Below, piece by piece: positions 43,691 through 53,030 of a stretch of 64,000 nucleotides of DNA (position 1 is the stretch's first letter; each line of letters begins with the position of its first letter). The notes beneath the pieces were generated by a model. That model made no database searches. It was not told where the DNA came from and saw only the letters and a program-made list of their open reading frames with translations. Location of the stretch: NCBI GenBank assembly GCA_002841885.1, contig PHBE01000007.1, forward strand, positions 248,001-312,000. The letters are read 5' to 3'. The translations under genes were made by a program, and so were the position numbers. This DNA is from Deltaproteobacteria bacterium HGW-Deltaproteobacteria-18 (GTDB lineage Bacteria; Desulfobacterota; Desulfovibrionia; Desulfovibrionales; Desulfomicrobiaceae).

Positions 43691-44884
43691 ATGAAGAGTA
43701 TCGTTTGGTTGCTGTGCCTTTTGTCCTTGTCCGCTTGCGCTGGCCAACGTGGCCAGGCCCAGGCACCTGTTGCGGCGCGGGCAAGCGTTCTTCCCGTGTT
43801 CGAGGATCTAAATGCCCTGCACGAACAGTTTCTGGTTTTCAGGGAAGATGACATTTTCCGGCGCTACGGCTTCACGTACAATTCCCCGTACGCCGACTGG
43901 TTGCAGCGCGTCCGCGAACAGGAACAGGATCCGGCCACGGGTGAAGTGGCCCGTCTCCTGGCCGGTCTTTCCATCGCTTACCGCACGCATGGGGCCAAGA
44001 GCGCTGTCTACGCACAGTTCGAGGAGCGTTTCGACAAGGCGCTGCGCACCCCCGTGGAACATGCCCCTCCGTTGCGGCCCGTGCCTGCTGCGTCTCCCGT
44101 GCCCGGGATCACGATTCTTTTCAGCGGCGATACCCGGGGCGATGTGTTTTCAAAGCCCGGCCTGGCCGGAGACGTAGGCGGTCTTGCCCGGCGTCCGGCC
44201 ACGATTGCGTATTTCAGGGAAAAGGATCCAGGAGTCCTCCTGCTTGACGCGGGAGACGCTTTTGCCTCCGGACCCGCCGGGTCCAGGGTGACAAACCAGA
44301 TCCTGGTCCGAGCCATGAATCGAATGAACTACGATGCCATGGGACTCGGACCCGAGGATATGGCCATAGGCGAAGTGGCGTTGCGGGAGCTTGCCGGCAT
44401 GGCGAAATTTCCCCTTGTCTGTTCCAATCTTGAGTTCAGAAAAGGTATTGCGCCGTGGATCAGGCCTTACGTGATTTTAGAACGAAATCAGCGCAGGGTT
44501 GCCGTCATGAGCCTTCTTCCTCCGGTTCCGGGAGCTGTCATAACCGGGGCGCGCTTCATTGCACCGTCTGCTGCCCTGCGCACTCTTTTGCCGGCTCTTC
44601 GGAGCAAGGCGGACTGCATTGTGCTTCTGACGCAGTTCGGAAGCCAGAATGTGGCCCCGCTGCTTGGCGATGACGAGGGGTTTGACGTGATCCTGGGCGA
44701 TAGCGCGGCGCTTTCGCAGAGCATTCCCGCATACATGCCAGCCGTCCCCGGATGGCTTGGCTTCGGATCCGTCCGATTGGAGATGCGGAACCCAGGCAGG
44801 ACGCGGGTGACTGAGGCCATGCCCGTGCTTCTGGGAGTGGAATCCGACGTGCAAATTTTTGAAATGCTGGACGAACTCGAATAG
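43691..44884 (+). CDS. Lipoprotein with degenerate 5'-nucleotidase/metallophosphatase-like domain
   Basis: 397 residues. The lipobox is SLSAC (signal MKSIVWLLCLLSLSAC, Cys16). Residues about 20-130 are helical. From about 135 the pattern follows UshA-type metallophosphatases: ITILFSGDTRGDVF for the first motif, LLLDAGDAFASG for the second and MNYDAMGLGPEDMAIG for the third. The canonical D-x-H and N-H-E residues are missing (GDTRG, GPED), so it may not bind two metals and may not be catalytic. It stands alone before the tRNA gene. Confidence 0.75.
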   Translation: MKSIVWLLCLLSLSACAGQRGQAQAPVAARASVLPVFEDLNALHEQFLVFREDDIFRRYGFTYNSPYADWLQRVREQEQDPATGEVARLLAGLSIAYRTHGAKSAVYAQFEERFDKALRTPVEHAPPLRPVPAASPVPGITILFSGDTRGDVFSKPGLAGDVGGLARRPATIAYFREKDPGVLLLDAGDAFASGPAGSRVTNQILVRAMNRMNYDAMGLGPEDMAIGEVALRELAGMAKFPLVCSNLEFRKGIAPWIRPYVILERNQRRVAVMSLLPPVPGAVITGARFIAPSAALRTLLPALRSKADCIVLLTQFGSQNVAPLLGDDEGFDVILGDSAALSQSIPAYMPAVPGWLGFGSVRLEMRNPGRTRVTEAMPVLLGVESDVQIFEMLDELE

Positions 44885-44941
44885 TTGGAAAAAATGCTTG
44901 CTTTTTCAAAAAGGTTTGGGCAGTAACCGTTTTCGCGTTGT

Positions 44942-45017
<76 letters not shown>

Positions 45018-45057
45018 CTTATACGCAAAAGAAAACATCAGTTTTCTTGAATGCCGC

Positions 45058-45095
45058 AAACAGAAAAGCCGTCAGAGATGACGGCTTTTCTGTTT
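45058..45095 (+). terminator. Terminator after tRNA-Ala
   Basis: A perfect 17-bp stem AAACAGAAAAGCCGTCA with its complement around GAGA, ending in CTTTTCTGTTT. It is a strong hairpin 40 bases after the tRNA. Confidence 0.85.
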
Positions 45096-45510
45096 GATGT
45101 CGTCCAAGTGTCCGGCGCTTGCTGAAGACTGCTCAAGTACCGGACTTCCCTGTCATTATTGTCCGCTAATGGTCACCGTGCAGATGGCGGTTATCAATAG
45201 ACTGTTTTGGAATTCTTCAACGCCGGTCCCGCTTTCAAGCCTTCCTAGGTTTCTTCTGTTGTTGGGTATCACCGAAACGTTACAGTTACCCTTGCGACCC
45301 GATACACATTTTCTCAAGTTTCGACTGGTCTGCAAAGTGCCGGCAGGTCATAGGCTTTCCGAATTGAGCACTTGCAAAAGGTGCGTGGTGTGGGCAATGT
45401 TCAATACGGGCAGAAATGATTCGGACTGTTAGGCAAGGGACGGTTTGGATATTTAGACAAATTGGGATGCACCGTCACGGACAGTTGGCTGTGGCAAACT
45501 GCAAGAAAAA
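45096..45510. other. Intergenic region (415 bases) at the start of the accessory segment
   Basis: Base composition falls through this stretch. I see no integrase, no copy of the tRNA 3' end and no convincing coding frame. The short frame at 45094-45432 lacks a ribosome site and protein-like sequence. Confidence 0.4.
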
Positions 45511-47169
45511 ATGAAACTAATAGCTCGCCAAAAAATTCGTTTTTATTACTATCTCACTGGTATAGTTGCGATGATATTCATTGCAGCGTCAATGAGCGTG
45601 CCCTATTTTTTGAATTTAAAAAAAGAGTACCAGTCAAAGATTGAACAACTTTCTCAAAGTATTATCTCGGAGAAAAAACGTCATTTGCACGACGTAATAA
45701 ACAGAACAATTTTAGAAATTGAATTTATAAGGACAGATTCGTCCAGAGAATATAACGAGATTTGTGCCGAAGTTTCTAATTTCTTATCCTCATCGCATTC
45801 GTGGAAGGAACCGTTCCGCGATGAGTCACTGCTGACTGTTCAAAATGAACATATTCAGGATTCAGCCAGAAAAAATTTAAATAATATCATAAGTTTCATA
45901 GTTTATGATACAAAGAATTCACATGTAGTTCGTTCGTCAGAGGATAATGTTGCGGAAATATTTGCAAGAACAGTATCTTTAAATGCAAATAACAGAGAGC
46001 TGTATCCTGCTATCGCCACTGCTATTTCGAATGAAGGCTTCAGTATATATGTCTTTGTCTCTAGGGACAATTTTGAAATAAATGTCAAGAATCGTATCAA
46101 AGATCTTATTCGAGCAGTTCGGTTTGGAGACGATGGCTATATCTGGATCAATGAAATAATCAATTATGACGGCGGAGACGATTATGCAATTCGTCTTGTC
46201 CATCCAAATCTTCCGCAGACAGAAGGGCTTAAACTTTCAACAAAAATGCAAGATATTAATGGAAATTTTCCATACAAGACGGAGCTCGATGGAGTGAAAC
46301 TCAACGGCGATTTATATTTTGATTATTACTTTAAAAAAATGAATACAGAACAAATTTCGCACAAATTAACATACGCGAAACTATACAAGCCTTATAATTG
46401 GGTTATTGCAACTGGCGTATATATTGACGATGTAGATAATCTAGTAATAAAAGAACAAAAATCTATGGATAATACGTATAAAAATCAGATTCAAATTCTT
46501 GGATTTGTTGTTTTTGGCATACTTGTAATTTCATTTATTTTCCTTGTTGCATTTGAAAGACATATTAACGGATTGATCAGTTCGTATGTTGAAACAATTG
46601 AAGAAAAAGAAAAGTCTTTACGACTAGAGAAGGATAAGGTCGAGAAGGCTTTCGGAAAACTTAAAGATGTAGCATATCTCGACTACTTGACAGGTTTATG
46701 GAACAGACGAGCAATGTATGAACGCATTACGGATGAATACTCAAGATGTTCAAGAAATAATTCTAGCTTTGCAATCATACTTGGGGATATTGATCAATTT
46801 AAAATTATCAATGACACTCATGGACACGAATGCGGCGACATCGTTCTTAAACAACTATCGAAAATAATGTCTAAAAATATTAGAAATGAAGACAGTGTTT
46901 CTAGGTGGGGTGGTGAAGAGTTTCTTATCCTAGGCACATCCTGTAATTTTGCAGACGGCGTTTCTCTTGCTGAAAAGGTGCGAAGTGTAATTGAACATCA
47001 AGAAGTTTCTTTTAATAATTTTACACTTAGATTAACAATGACTCTTGGCGTCGCCGTGTTTGATCCAAAAAAATCCATAGATGAGATCATAAATGAGGCA
47101 GACACAATGCTTTATATTGGAAAGAATAGAGGGCGTAACTGCGTCATCTCGACGATGACTTCAGTTTGA
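45511..47169 (+). CDS. Cache-domain membrane diguanylate cyclase
   Basis: 552 residues. Membrane segment 1 is about 10-32, an extracytoplasmic cache-type sensor about 38-320 (DGYIWINEIINYDGG and YKPYNWVIATGVYIDDVD are typical of the membrane-proximal part), membrane segment 2 about 325-350, a coiled linker, and a GGDEF domain about 388-548. The active site is RWGGEEF (about residue 466), an active variant. The inhibitory site RNED lies five residues before it. It should make c-di-GMP on sensing a small ligand. The gene is strikingly AT-rich compared with the backbone, which suggests acquisition from elsewhere. Confidence 0.93.
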   Translation: MKLIARQKIRFYYYLTGIVAMIFIAASMSVPYFLNLKKEYQSKIEQLSQSIISEKKRHLHDVINRTILEIEFIRTDSSREYNEICAEVSNFLSSSHSWKEPFRDESLLTVQNEHIQDSARKNLNNIISFIVYDTKNSHVVRSSEDNVAEIFARTVSLNANNRELYPAIATAISNEGFSIYVFVSRDNFEINVKNRIKDLIRAVRFGDDGYIWINEIINYDGGDDYAIRLVHPNLPQTEGLKLSTKMQDINGNFPYKTELDGVKLNGDLYFDYYFKKMNTEQISHKLTYAKLYKPYNWVIATGVYIDDVDNLVIKEQKSMDNTYKNQIQILGFVVFGILVISFIFLVAFERHINGLISSYVETIEEKEKSLRLEKDKVEKAFGKLKDVAYLDYLTGLWNRRAMYERITDEYSRCSRNNSSFAIILGDIDQFKIINDTHGHECGDIVLKQLSKIMSKNIRNEDSVSRWGGEEFLILGTSCNFADGVSLAEKVRSVIEHQEVSFNNFTLRLTMTLGVAVFDPKKSIDEIINEADTMLYIGKNRGRNCVISTMTSV

Positions 47170-47345
47170 GTAAGAATATTTGTGTATACGATGGCTTGAG
47201 ATGGGGTTTCAGCAGTTTTTTTTGGCTGCTTATTGGGCGGTCTGACATTGTTCAACTAGATATAGCATAAAAGTAACATTCTGTTTTTTGTAATGACCTA
47301 ATATAGATAAGCTTGTCTAGTTGTTGAAGTATGGCATCCAATAGG

Positions 47346-47850
47346 CGGGTGTCCTGAATTTCGTGTAGACGGCAGTGTTAGAGGTTGATCATCCTGTTTT
47401 CGATCTGAATGCTGAATTTTGTCAGCGCAGCTTTCCAAGGGGGGCTATTCCAGTCAGATAGAAGAGCTTGGCAAGAGATTCGTCACTCGGGATTGATTCC
47501 CTGTTCTTGGTGATCGTGCGCAGGCTCATATTGATCGATCCAATAGCTTTGAAAATATAGATAACTTTCCTGATTTTAGGTGGATAGCTGAAAAACGCGA
47601 TGATCCGCTCCCAGTTCCTGCGCCAGGACTGCCCGATGGGTGCCAGCGTCTGGTTCCGCTTCTCTTCAAACTCCGCGAGCCGTTGCTCTCCAGCTTCAAC
47701 CGTCGTCGATGTCTAAATGGCTTTCAGATCGGCGGCGACTTCCTTGCGCTGCTTCCCGTTTGAGAACTTGATGCAGTGACGCACCATATGCACCAGGCAG
47801 AGTTGGACATCAGCATGCGGGAAGGCCGATGCAATGGCCTCCGGGAAGCA
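47346..47850 (-). pseudogene. IS256-family transposase remnant
   Basis: Conceptual translation on the minus strand gives FPEAIASAFPHADVQLCLVH, then ADLKAI, stop, TSTTVEAGEQRLAEFEEK, RNWERIIAFFSYPPKIRKVI, and after a frameshift WKAALTKFSIQIENRM. This is the second half of an IS256-type transposase with at least one nonsense codon (TAG in place of Tyr after ADLKAI), one frameshift near 47440, and loss of everything upstream of FPEAI. GTGTCCTGAATTTCGTGTAGAC at 47349-47370 may be the element end. The remnant abuts the 3' end of the chemoreceptor gene. Confidence 0.85.
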
Positions 47851-47935
47851 CCGTCTCTCATGGGCGGTCGCGCCGATGCCCGGACGGCCTGGAACTGGTC
47901 CGCGCGTGACCAACCGGCCGGCCTTCCCGCAACGC

Positions 47936-49993
47936 TCAGGCTTCCAGTCTGAACCTGGAGATGAGGTCCTTGAGTTTTACGGCCGTTTCCGACAGTCCCG
48001 CGGCGCTCAGCCTGACCTGCTCGCTCGAAACGAGAATTTCCCCGGCTTGCGCCGAGACATCCGAAATGTCTGCGGCTATCTCCCTGGACACGGACGAGCC
48101 CCGGGCCACGTTTCCGTTCACTTCGTCAATGCCCCTGGACGCCTGGCCTACATTGGCCGCGATGTCACGGGTCGTCACCGATTGCTCCTCCACGGCCACG
48201 GCAATGGTGGCGACGATCGAATCCACATCGGCGATGACCTTGGCAATGTTGGCGATTTCCGTGACGGTCACATCGGTGGCCCGCTGGATGCCCTGAATCT
48301 TGGCTCGAATCTCCTCCGTGGCCAGGGCGGTTTGCTGGGCCAGTTCCTTGATCTCATTGGCCACAACGGCGAACCCCCGGCCCGCTTCTCCAGCCCGGGC
48401 AGCCTCGATTGTCGCGTTCAGCGCCAGCAGATTGGTCTGGGATGAAATGGCCGTGATGGATTCAGTGACCTTGCTGATCTCGGAGGCCGCCGCGCCCAGT
48501 TCGTGGACCCGGGTCGAAGCCTCGCCGGCCTGGCGCACTGCTTGGTCCGTGATATTCTTGGCCTTGCCCGAGTTCGCCGCGATCTCGGAGATGGTCGCGC
48601 TCATCTCCTCGGCGGCCGTGGCGACGGTAGTCACATTGATTGCAGCTTGCTCCATGGCCACCGCCACGGAATTCTGATTATCGCTCATCACCTCGGCCGA
48701 GGTGGCAACCTGGCGGGAACGCTGCACCGAGAGCGTCGCACCGTCCGTGACCTGCTCTGCGATTCCAGCCAGTGAAACCGACGAGGAGGTCACGGACGCC
48801 ACTTCTCCGGCAACCTCCCCCATCATCCGCCGCAGATTGAGCACCATCTCGTTCAAGGCGTTGGCCAGCGTTCCGATTTCGTCATTCTGCCGCACGTCCA
48901 TGGTCCGGCTCAGGTCTCCGTCCGCCATGGCGCGCGCCAGTTCCACACCTTTGAAGAGGGGAACCGTAATGGCCCTGGTCAGGACAATCCCAATCAAAAG
49001 CCCCAGCACCGCGCCCGCACCGGCCATAATGGCCGAACGAAGCTTGACGGAGGCCGCGGTATCCCGCGCAGCCTGGACCTGGGCGGCGGCGCTACCGTTC
49101 ACCATCGTCATCAACCGATCCAGATTCTTCTGCACTTCCCCACGGGCGACCGCCTCCTTCGTCTCCGACAGGCTGATCATGGTCTGAAATTTCTGCTGAG
49201 CCTGGGAGCTGATATTCATGAGTTCGAAGTAAATGCCGAAGAGATTGCTCGCGCTCAGTCGGGCCTTGCGCTGGTAAGCCTCCCGTGCGCCGTCCATGTC
49301 GCCGGCTGCGACCAGTTCCTTGATCTCCGCTATGGACGCATGCAAGGACAGGTGCACGGGCTTGAAGCGATCGATGCGGCCGGTGATATCCTTGTTCTTG
49401 GAGGTGAAGGTTTGCAGCCACTGCCCGAGGGGGGATTCCTCCGCGTTCTCGCCGCCCGGGAACGGCGTTTCAAAGAGCATCAGCCGGGCGACCTTGTCCA
49501 TGAGTTCATAGTACCAGGAAGACTGCGAGATGAGGACAGACGCGAGAGCATCCGGTTCGGTGACGTCCATGAGAACCAGTTCATTTGAAAGCGAAATTAT
49601 TTTCTCCGTCGACTCGATCCATGAGCCCAGAGCGCTTTCCATGCTCTCGACTTCTGCGAGAACATCTTCGCCAAGGCCCGGACGCGTCTTGAGCGTTTCA
49701 AGCCTGTCCCGCATCTGCGCCTGTAGCGTTTTTAACTGGAGATGGACATCCTGCCGCTCTTCGCTGCTCATGGTCTGCGCAAGGAGCATGTTCAGATTGC
49801 TGCGCACCATTTGCTGCAGCGTACCTACGGCCATGACATCCTGCACGGCAGTCATTTCGACTTCCGCCAGCGAGTTGATCTGGCCTTCGAGCATGTTCAG
49901 CCCCGCTCTGTCCTGCATTCCCATCGCAAGAGTGATCAGGACCGTTATAACAAACCCGCCAATCAGCTTGATGCTCAATTTCACATTCTTCAT
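47936..49993 (-). CDS. Methyl-accepting chemotaxis protein
   Basis: 685 residues. Membrane segment 1 is about 8-26; a large all-helical periplasmic sensor (about 30-315) has the size of an HBM or double four-helix-bundle domain; segment 2 is SAIMAGAGAVLGLLIGIVL; a HAMP domain follows (TRAITVPLFKGVELARAMADG). The signalling domain has the conserved tip ITAISSQTNLLALNATIEAA and AGEAGRGFAVVANEIKELAQ. There is no C-terminal CheR-binding pentapeptide. GGAG precedes the ATG. Its codon use and GC content match the backbone, unlike its neighbours on both sides. Confidence 0.95.
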   Translation of the reverse strand: MKNVKLSIKLIGGFVITVLITLAMGMQDRAGLNMLEGQINSLAEVEMTAVQDVMAVGTLQQMVRSNLNMLLAQTMSSEERQDVHLQLKTLQAQMRDRLETLKTRPGLGEDVLAEVESMESALGSWIESTEKIISLSNELVLMDVTEPDALASVLISQSSWYYELMDKVARLMLFETPFPGGENAEESPLGQWLQTFTSKNKDITGRIDRFKPVHLSLHASIAEIKELVAAGDMDGAREAYQRKARLSASNLFGIYFELMNISSQAQQKFQTMISLSETKEAVARGEVQKNLDRLMTMVNGSAAAQVQAARDTAASVKLRSAIMAGAGAVLGLLIGIVLTRAITVPLFKGVELARAMADGDLSRTMDVRQNDEIGTLANALNEMVLNLRRMMGEVAGEVASVTSSSVSLAGIAEQVTDGATLSVQRSRQVATSAEVMSDNQNSVAVAMEQAAINVTTVATAAEEMSATISEIAANSGKAKNITDQAVRQAGEASTRVHELGAAASEISKVTESITAISSQTNLLALNATIEAARAGEAGRGFAVVANEIKELAQQTALATEEIRAKIQGIQRATDVTVTEIANIAKVIADVDSIVATIAVAVEEQSVTTRDIAANVGQASRGIDEVNGNVARGSSVSREIAADISDVSAQAGEILVSSEQVRLSAAGLSETAVKLKDLISRFRLEA

Positions 49994-50009
49994 TCAATTC
50001 TCCAAGTAA

Positions 50010-51059
50010 CACAGTTTCCTCACGGTTCTCAGAATGCGCCACACCAACAAAATGCAGAAGCAGGCCGCCGGGCGCGGCTAGGTCACCGTCGACCAGGATC
50101 GGCGACATCGCACCTGAATCCCACATCGGCGCCCGCCATCTCGACCGGAGGCTCATCGGGGTGAAGGAAGACATGATTCGCCTGGTTCAGCCTTGCTCAG
50201 GATGAATTGACTAGTGAGTATCAGAGACGACGCGCCAGATCGGCGCGCCGTTTGTGAGTATCCAAAAGCAAGGAACGTTCCACGCGCCCGGCAGGGAATA
50301 AAAATCGACAATATCCTGATTTTAAATAATAAAATTATTGAGCGCCGTGTGTGCAAATTTTATTTCGCATCACCCTTCATGACGTGTCTGATTTCGGGTA
50401 ATCCGTGAGCGAATTTGCGCACTTCATCAAGAAAAGGAGGCGCCAGTTAAAATTAGTTGGTCAAATATTCCTTTTGTCTTGGATTCGTACTCACCTGTGC
50501 CTAGTTTTTTTGCCGCCCTTTGGGGCTTGTTTTGTGTCCTTGGGACCTCTGGGCATGAGTGTTTCGTGCGGGACAATGAATTTCATGTTTGCTGTGGATG
50601 GAAATTTTTGATCGACATTACAGTGTATTGGCGGAATTTTTCTTGGGGGGTGTGGAGGGGCTATGACAAATTCATTCTCCTTTGTGCAGAATTTATCGAT
50701 TAAGTACCAATTAAAATGTGTAGGGACGCGTTAATGAAAATACCATCGATTAGGCATTGTAGCTAAGAAGTATATGCAAGTAATGTAAGTACTCATTAAC
50801 GCTAATTTTGTAATTTTATGATTGTTTTTTTTATTATCTTTGTAAGAATAAATCAGCGTAATAATTTTTATTATTTCAAATAAATAATTTAATTTTCAAT
50901 ATTGTGTATATATAAAATATAACATTAACTGTTATGTTTTTCACTGTGTGTTCATAATTGATAATGCAGTATTAAAATACTAAATGAATCCTAAACTTAA
51001 TACAGCGCAAAGCCAGTTTCATGAGGGATGATGAATTTTACTTTTTACGGAGAAAGGTC
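50010..51059. other. Long intergenic region (about 1.05 kb), AT-rich in its right half
   Basis: No confident gene. Short frames at 50214-50408, 50405-50611 and 50153-50356 (minus) have no family resemblance and poor start context. The right half (50700-51020) is very AT-rich and ends at the response-regulator gene, so it probably carries its promoter. I did not find a clear -35/-10 pair or repeat. Confidence 0.5.
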
Positions 51060-51366
51060 ATGAAAAAAAAGATTCTTCTGGTTGAAGATGACCTATTGTT
51101 ACGCAAAGGGCTGAAAACAATGATCGAGATGCGTGGTAGCTTCAGCATTGAAGCCGACACAGGGAGTGGAAAGGATGCAGTCAGTCTTTTTGAGGCGGTT
51201 CATCCGGATGTTGTTCTGCTCGATTTGCAACTTCCCGATATTCCCGGAACGGAAGTCTTGCGGCAGTTGAAACAGGTCTCGCCGAAGACTCCCGTTGTCC
51301 TGTTGACCATCTGCGAAGAGAACGATCTGCTTTTTCAGGCATTGGCCCTTGGCGCCAATGCCTATG
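51060..51366 (+). pseudogene. NarL-type response regulator, 5' half (receiver domain), interrupted by an IS
   Basis: Encodes MKKKILLVEDDLLLRKGLKT, the phosphoacceptor region VVLLDLQLPDIPG (Asp54) and ALALGANAYV. The frame then runs into the insertion sequence (ELPLLNRTLCGC, stop at 51407). ACGGAGAAAGG precedes ATG 51060. The normal continuation is found after the element at 52680. Without that half the protein lacks the receiver's last helix and the DNA-binding domain. Confidence 0.9.
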
Positions 51367-51380
51367 TGGAGTTGCCCCTA

Positions 51381-52274
51381 TTAAACCGGACACTCTGCGG
51401 TTGCTGAAAGGCGGATGAATTCCCTTGGCGAAAGCATCCGCAGCCCCTTGTGTGGGGCGAACTCGCGTTGTAATCCTCGAACCACGTCGCCAGCATTTTC
51501 ATCACGGAGACTGCGTCCTGACATTCATTGGCGTGGACGTAATCCCTCTTGAAGGTTTTAACGAAGCTTTCAGCCATGCCGTTGCTCTCGGGACTCCTGA
51601 CAGGCGTAAAACGGCTCACCAGGCCAATCCACGAGGCAAACTCCATCGTTTCCCGTGCGGTGTAGCAGGATCCGTTATCCGAAAGCCATTCCACTGGATG
51701 GGGTGTTGCCGCCAAGCCAAAACGCCGCTCTACGCTTTCGAGCATCAGATCCCGAATCATTGAGCCAGAAATGCCTCCTGTTGTGGCAACATGACCAATG
51801 ATTTCTCGGTCGCAGGAATCCAGCGCAAAGGCCACGCGTACAATCTCGCGGTTGTCGCAGCAAATCTCGAATCCATCAGAGCACCAGCGGGTGTTTCGCC
51901 TCAAGGTTATGACCTTGCCGTCGTGAGTCCGATCCGGTCGCTTTGCGCTATGCTTGGCGAGTAGCAACCCATTTACGTGCATGATTCGATAAAGACGCTT
52001 GTGGTTCACTCTGGCGCATCCTTCGGCCTCTAGGCGCCGATTCAAATATACCAAGACGCGACGATATCCGAGCGTCTTTCGTTCATCGAGAATCTCGCGG
52101 ATCAGGCAGAGCAGCTCTTCATCCTGATTTTTTTGGTATCGCCCGTGCCGCACAACTTTCGTGTCGCCTAAGCGTTCCATGAGGCGAGACCGGGACACCT
52201 CCATCGCCTCCGCAATACGCTTCACAGGGAATCGTCCTCGAATGGCAACGGCGTGCGCGAGATCAGTTTTTTTT
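51381..52274 (-). CDS. IS3-family transposase OrfB (frameshifted near its 3' end)
   Basis: DDE integrase-type catalytic domain. It has TRWCSDGFEICCDN, VEWLSDNGSCYTA and SPESNGMAESFVKTFKRDY for the D, D and E residues. The OrfB frame is open upstream through the A8 run at 52267-52274, as expected for -1 frameshifting from orfA; a GTG at 52225 is the first internal start. Near 51449-51453 the reading CCCCACACAAGG has two extra bases, so the conserved ending HKGLRMLSPREFIRL is out of frame and the actual frame runs on to 51362. The enzyme may therefore be inactive. Confidence 0.85.
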
Positions 52275-52620
52275 CGCGTGCGATATCGAGAGCTTCCTTC
52301 AAGATCTCGACTTCCATGGTCTTTTTGCCAAGAATTCGTTCGAGTTCCCGGACTCGCTTTTTCAATGATTTGGCTTCACTGGCACTCACAACTTGTTCAT
52401 CAGCCTGGACCGCAACTTTACCGCCATCGCTCATGAGCTTTCTCCATCGAAAAAGAAGATTCGGAGCGATGCCGTACTTACGGGCCACATACGAAACATT
52501 CATCCCCGGTAGGGATGCTTCTTCTACCATTCGAACCTTGTCCGCAACCGACCATCGGCGGCGATGAACCATATTGACGACTTCTACGGTTGAATAGTCG
52601 TTAGCACTATGTCTGGACAT
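52222..52620 (-). CDS. IS3-family transposase OrfA (IS2-like)
   Basis: 132-residue helix-turn-helix protein: RRRWSVADKVRMVEEASLPG, MNVSYVARKYGIAPNLLFRW, then a leucine-zipper-like helix (LKKRVRELERILGKKTMEVE, ILKEALDIAREKK). It is clearly similar to OrfA of IS2. Its last part overlaps OrfB, and a run of eight A just after REK can act as the -1 slippery site. Confidence 0.9.
   Translation of the reverse strand: MSRHSANDYSTVEVVNMVHRRRWSVADKVRMVEEASLPGMNVSYVARKYGIAPNLLFRWRKLMSDGGKVAVQADEQVVSASEAKSLKKRVRELERILGKKTMEVEILKEALDIAREKKLISRTPLPFEDDSL
52267..52274 (-). promoter_or_regulatory. Probable -1 ribosomal frameshift site of the IS
   Basis: Eight consecutive A on the minus strand (in codons GAA AAA AAA CTG of orfA). 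From this run the -1 frame is open continuously into orfB, giving a fused OrfAB with residues KKTDLAHAVAIRGRFPVKRI at the joint. IS3-family elements use such A-runs to make the transposase. Confidence 0.65.
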
Positions 52621-52679
52621 ACCCCTTGCACTACCTCTTAAGGTTGGCAGGGTGTCCGGTCCAATTGGGGGCTACTCCA

Positions 52680-53030
52680 AAGGGTTCGGGTCCGGAAGAG
52701 TTGTTCTTGGGGATTCACTATTCCTTGAAAAACGAGGTATTCATAAGTCCGAAACTGGCAAAGATTATTGTCGAAGATTATCTTCTGGTGAACCATCATC
52801 GAAATTCTCTTCCTCCTCTTCAAAATCTTACCGTACGGGAAAAACAAATTGTCAGGCTTATTATCGACGGAAAGAAAAGCAAGGAGATCGCGGATGCTCT
52901 TTTCATCAGCATCAAGACAGTAAACAAACACAGATCAAATATTCTCATGAAGCTAGGAATTCATAATCTTTTAGAACTGCGTCAAAGAAAATTTTATGTT
53001 TTGGATACGATAATGGACGAGACTGATTAA
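52680..53030 (+). pseudogene. NarL-type response regulator, 3' half (LuxR-type HTH), separated by an IS
   Basis: The frame begins KGSGPEELFLGIHYSLKNEV, the usual linker after a NarL receiver, and continues to LTVREKQIVRLIIDGKKSKE, IADALFISIKTVNKHRSNIL and MKLGIHNLLELRQ, a complete LuxR-type helix-turn-helix. It is AT-rich like the first half. A TTG at 52626 inside the IS end could start an HTH-only protein, but no ribosome site is evident. Confidence 0.9.

Larger units (their letters stand above)
51367..52679 (-). mobile_element. IS3-family insertion sequence, IS2-like group
   Basis: 1,313 bp bounded by imperfect inverted repeats of about 31 bp: TGGAGTTGCCCC ... ACCGGACACTCTG at the left and the complement of TGGAGTAGCCCC ... 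ACCGGACACCCTG at the right. It carries orfA and orfB on the minus strand. It is inserted in a response-regulator gene. No direct repeat of 3-5 bases is seen at the borders (left flank CTATG, right flank AAGGG). Confidence 0.92.

Noticed and set aside
43349-43747. Minus-strand frame of 132 codons upstream of the lipoprotein
   Set aside because: It overlaps the lipoprotein signal-peptide coding region, has no family match and a poor start context.
45094-45432. 112-codon plus-strand frame after the tRNA terminator
   Set aside because: It starts inside the terminator hairpin, lacks a ribosome site and has no recognisable domain.
50153-50703. Several short frames between the chemoreceptor and the response regulator
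   Set aside because: All are under 75 codons, overlap each other on both strands and show no ribosome site or conserved pattern.
51362-52684. Target-site duplication around the IS3-family element
   Set aside because: Left flank CTATG and right flank AAGGG do not match over 3-5 bases.
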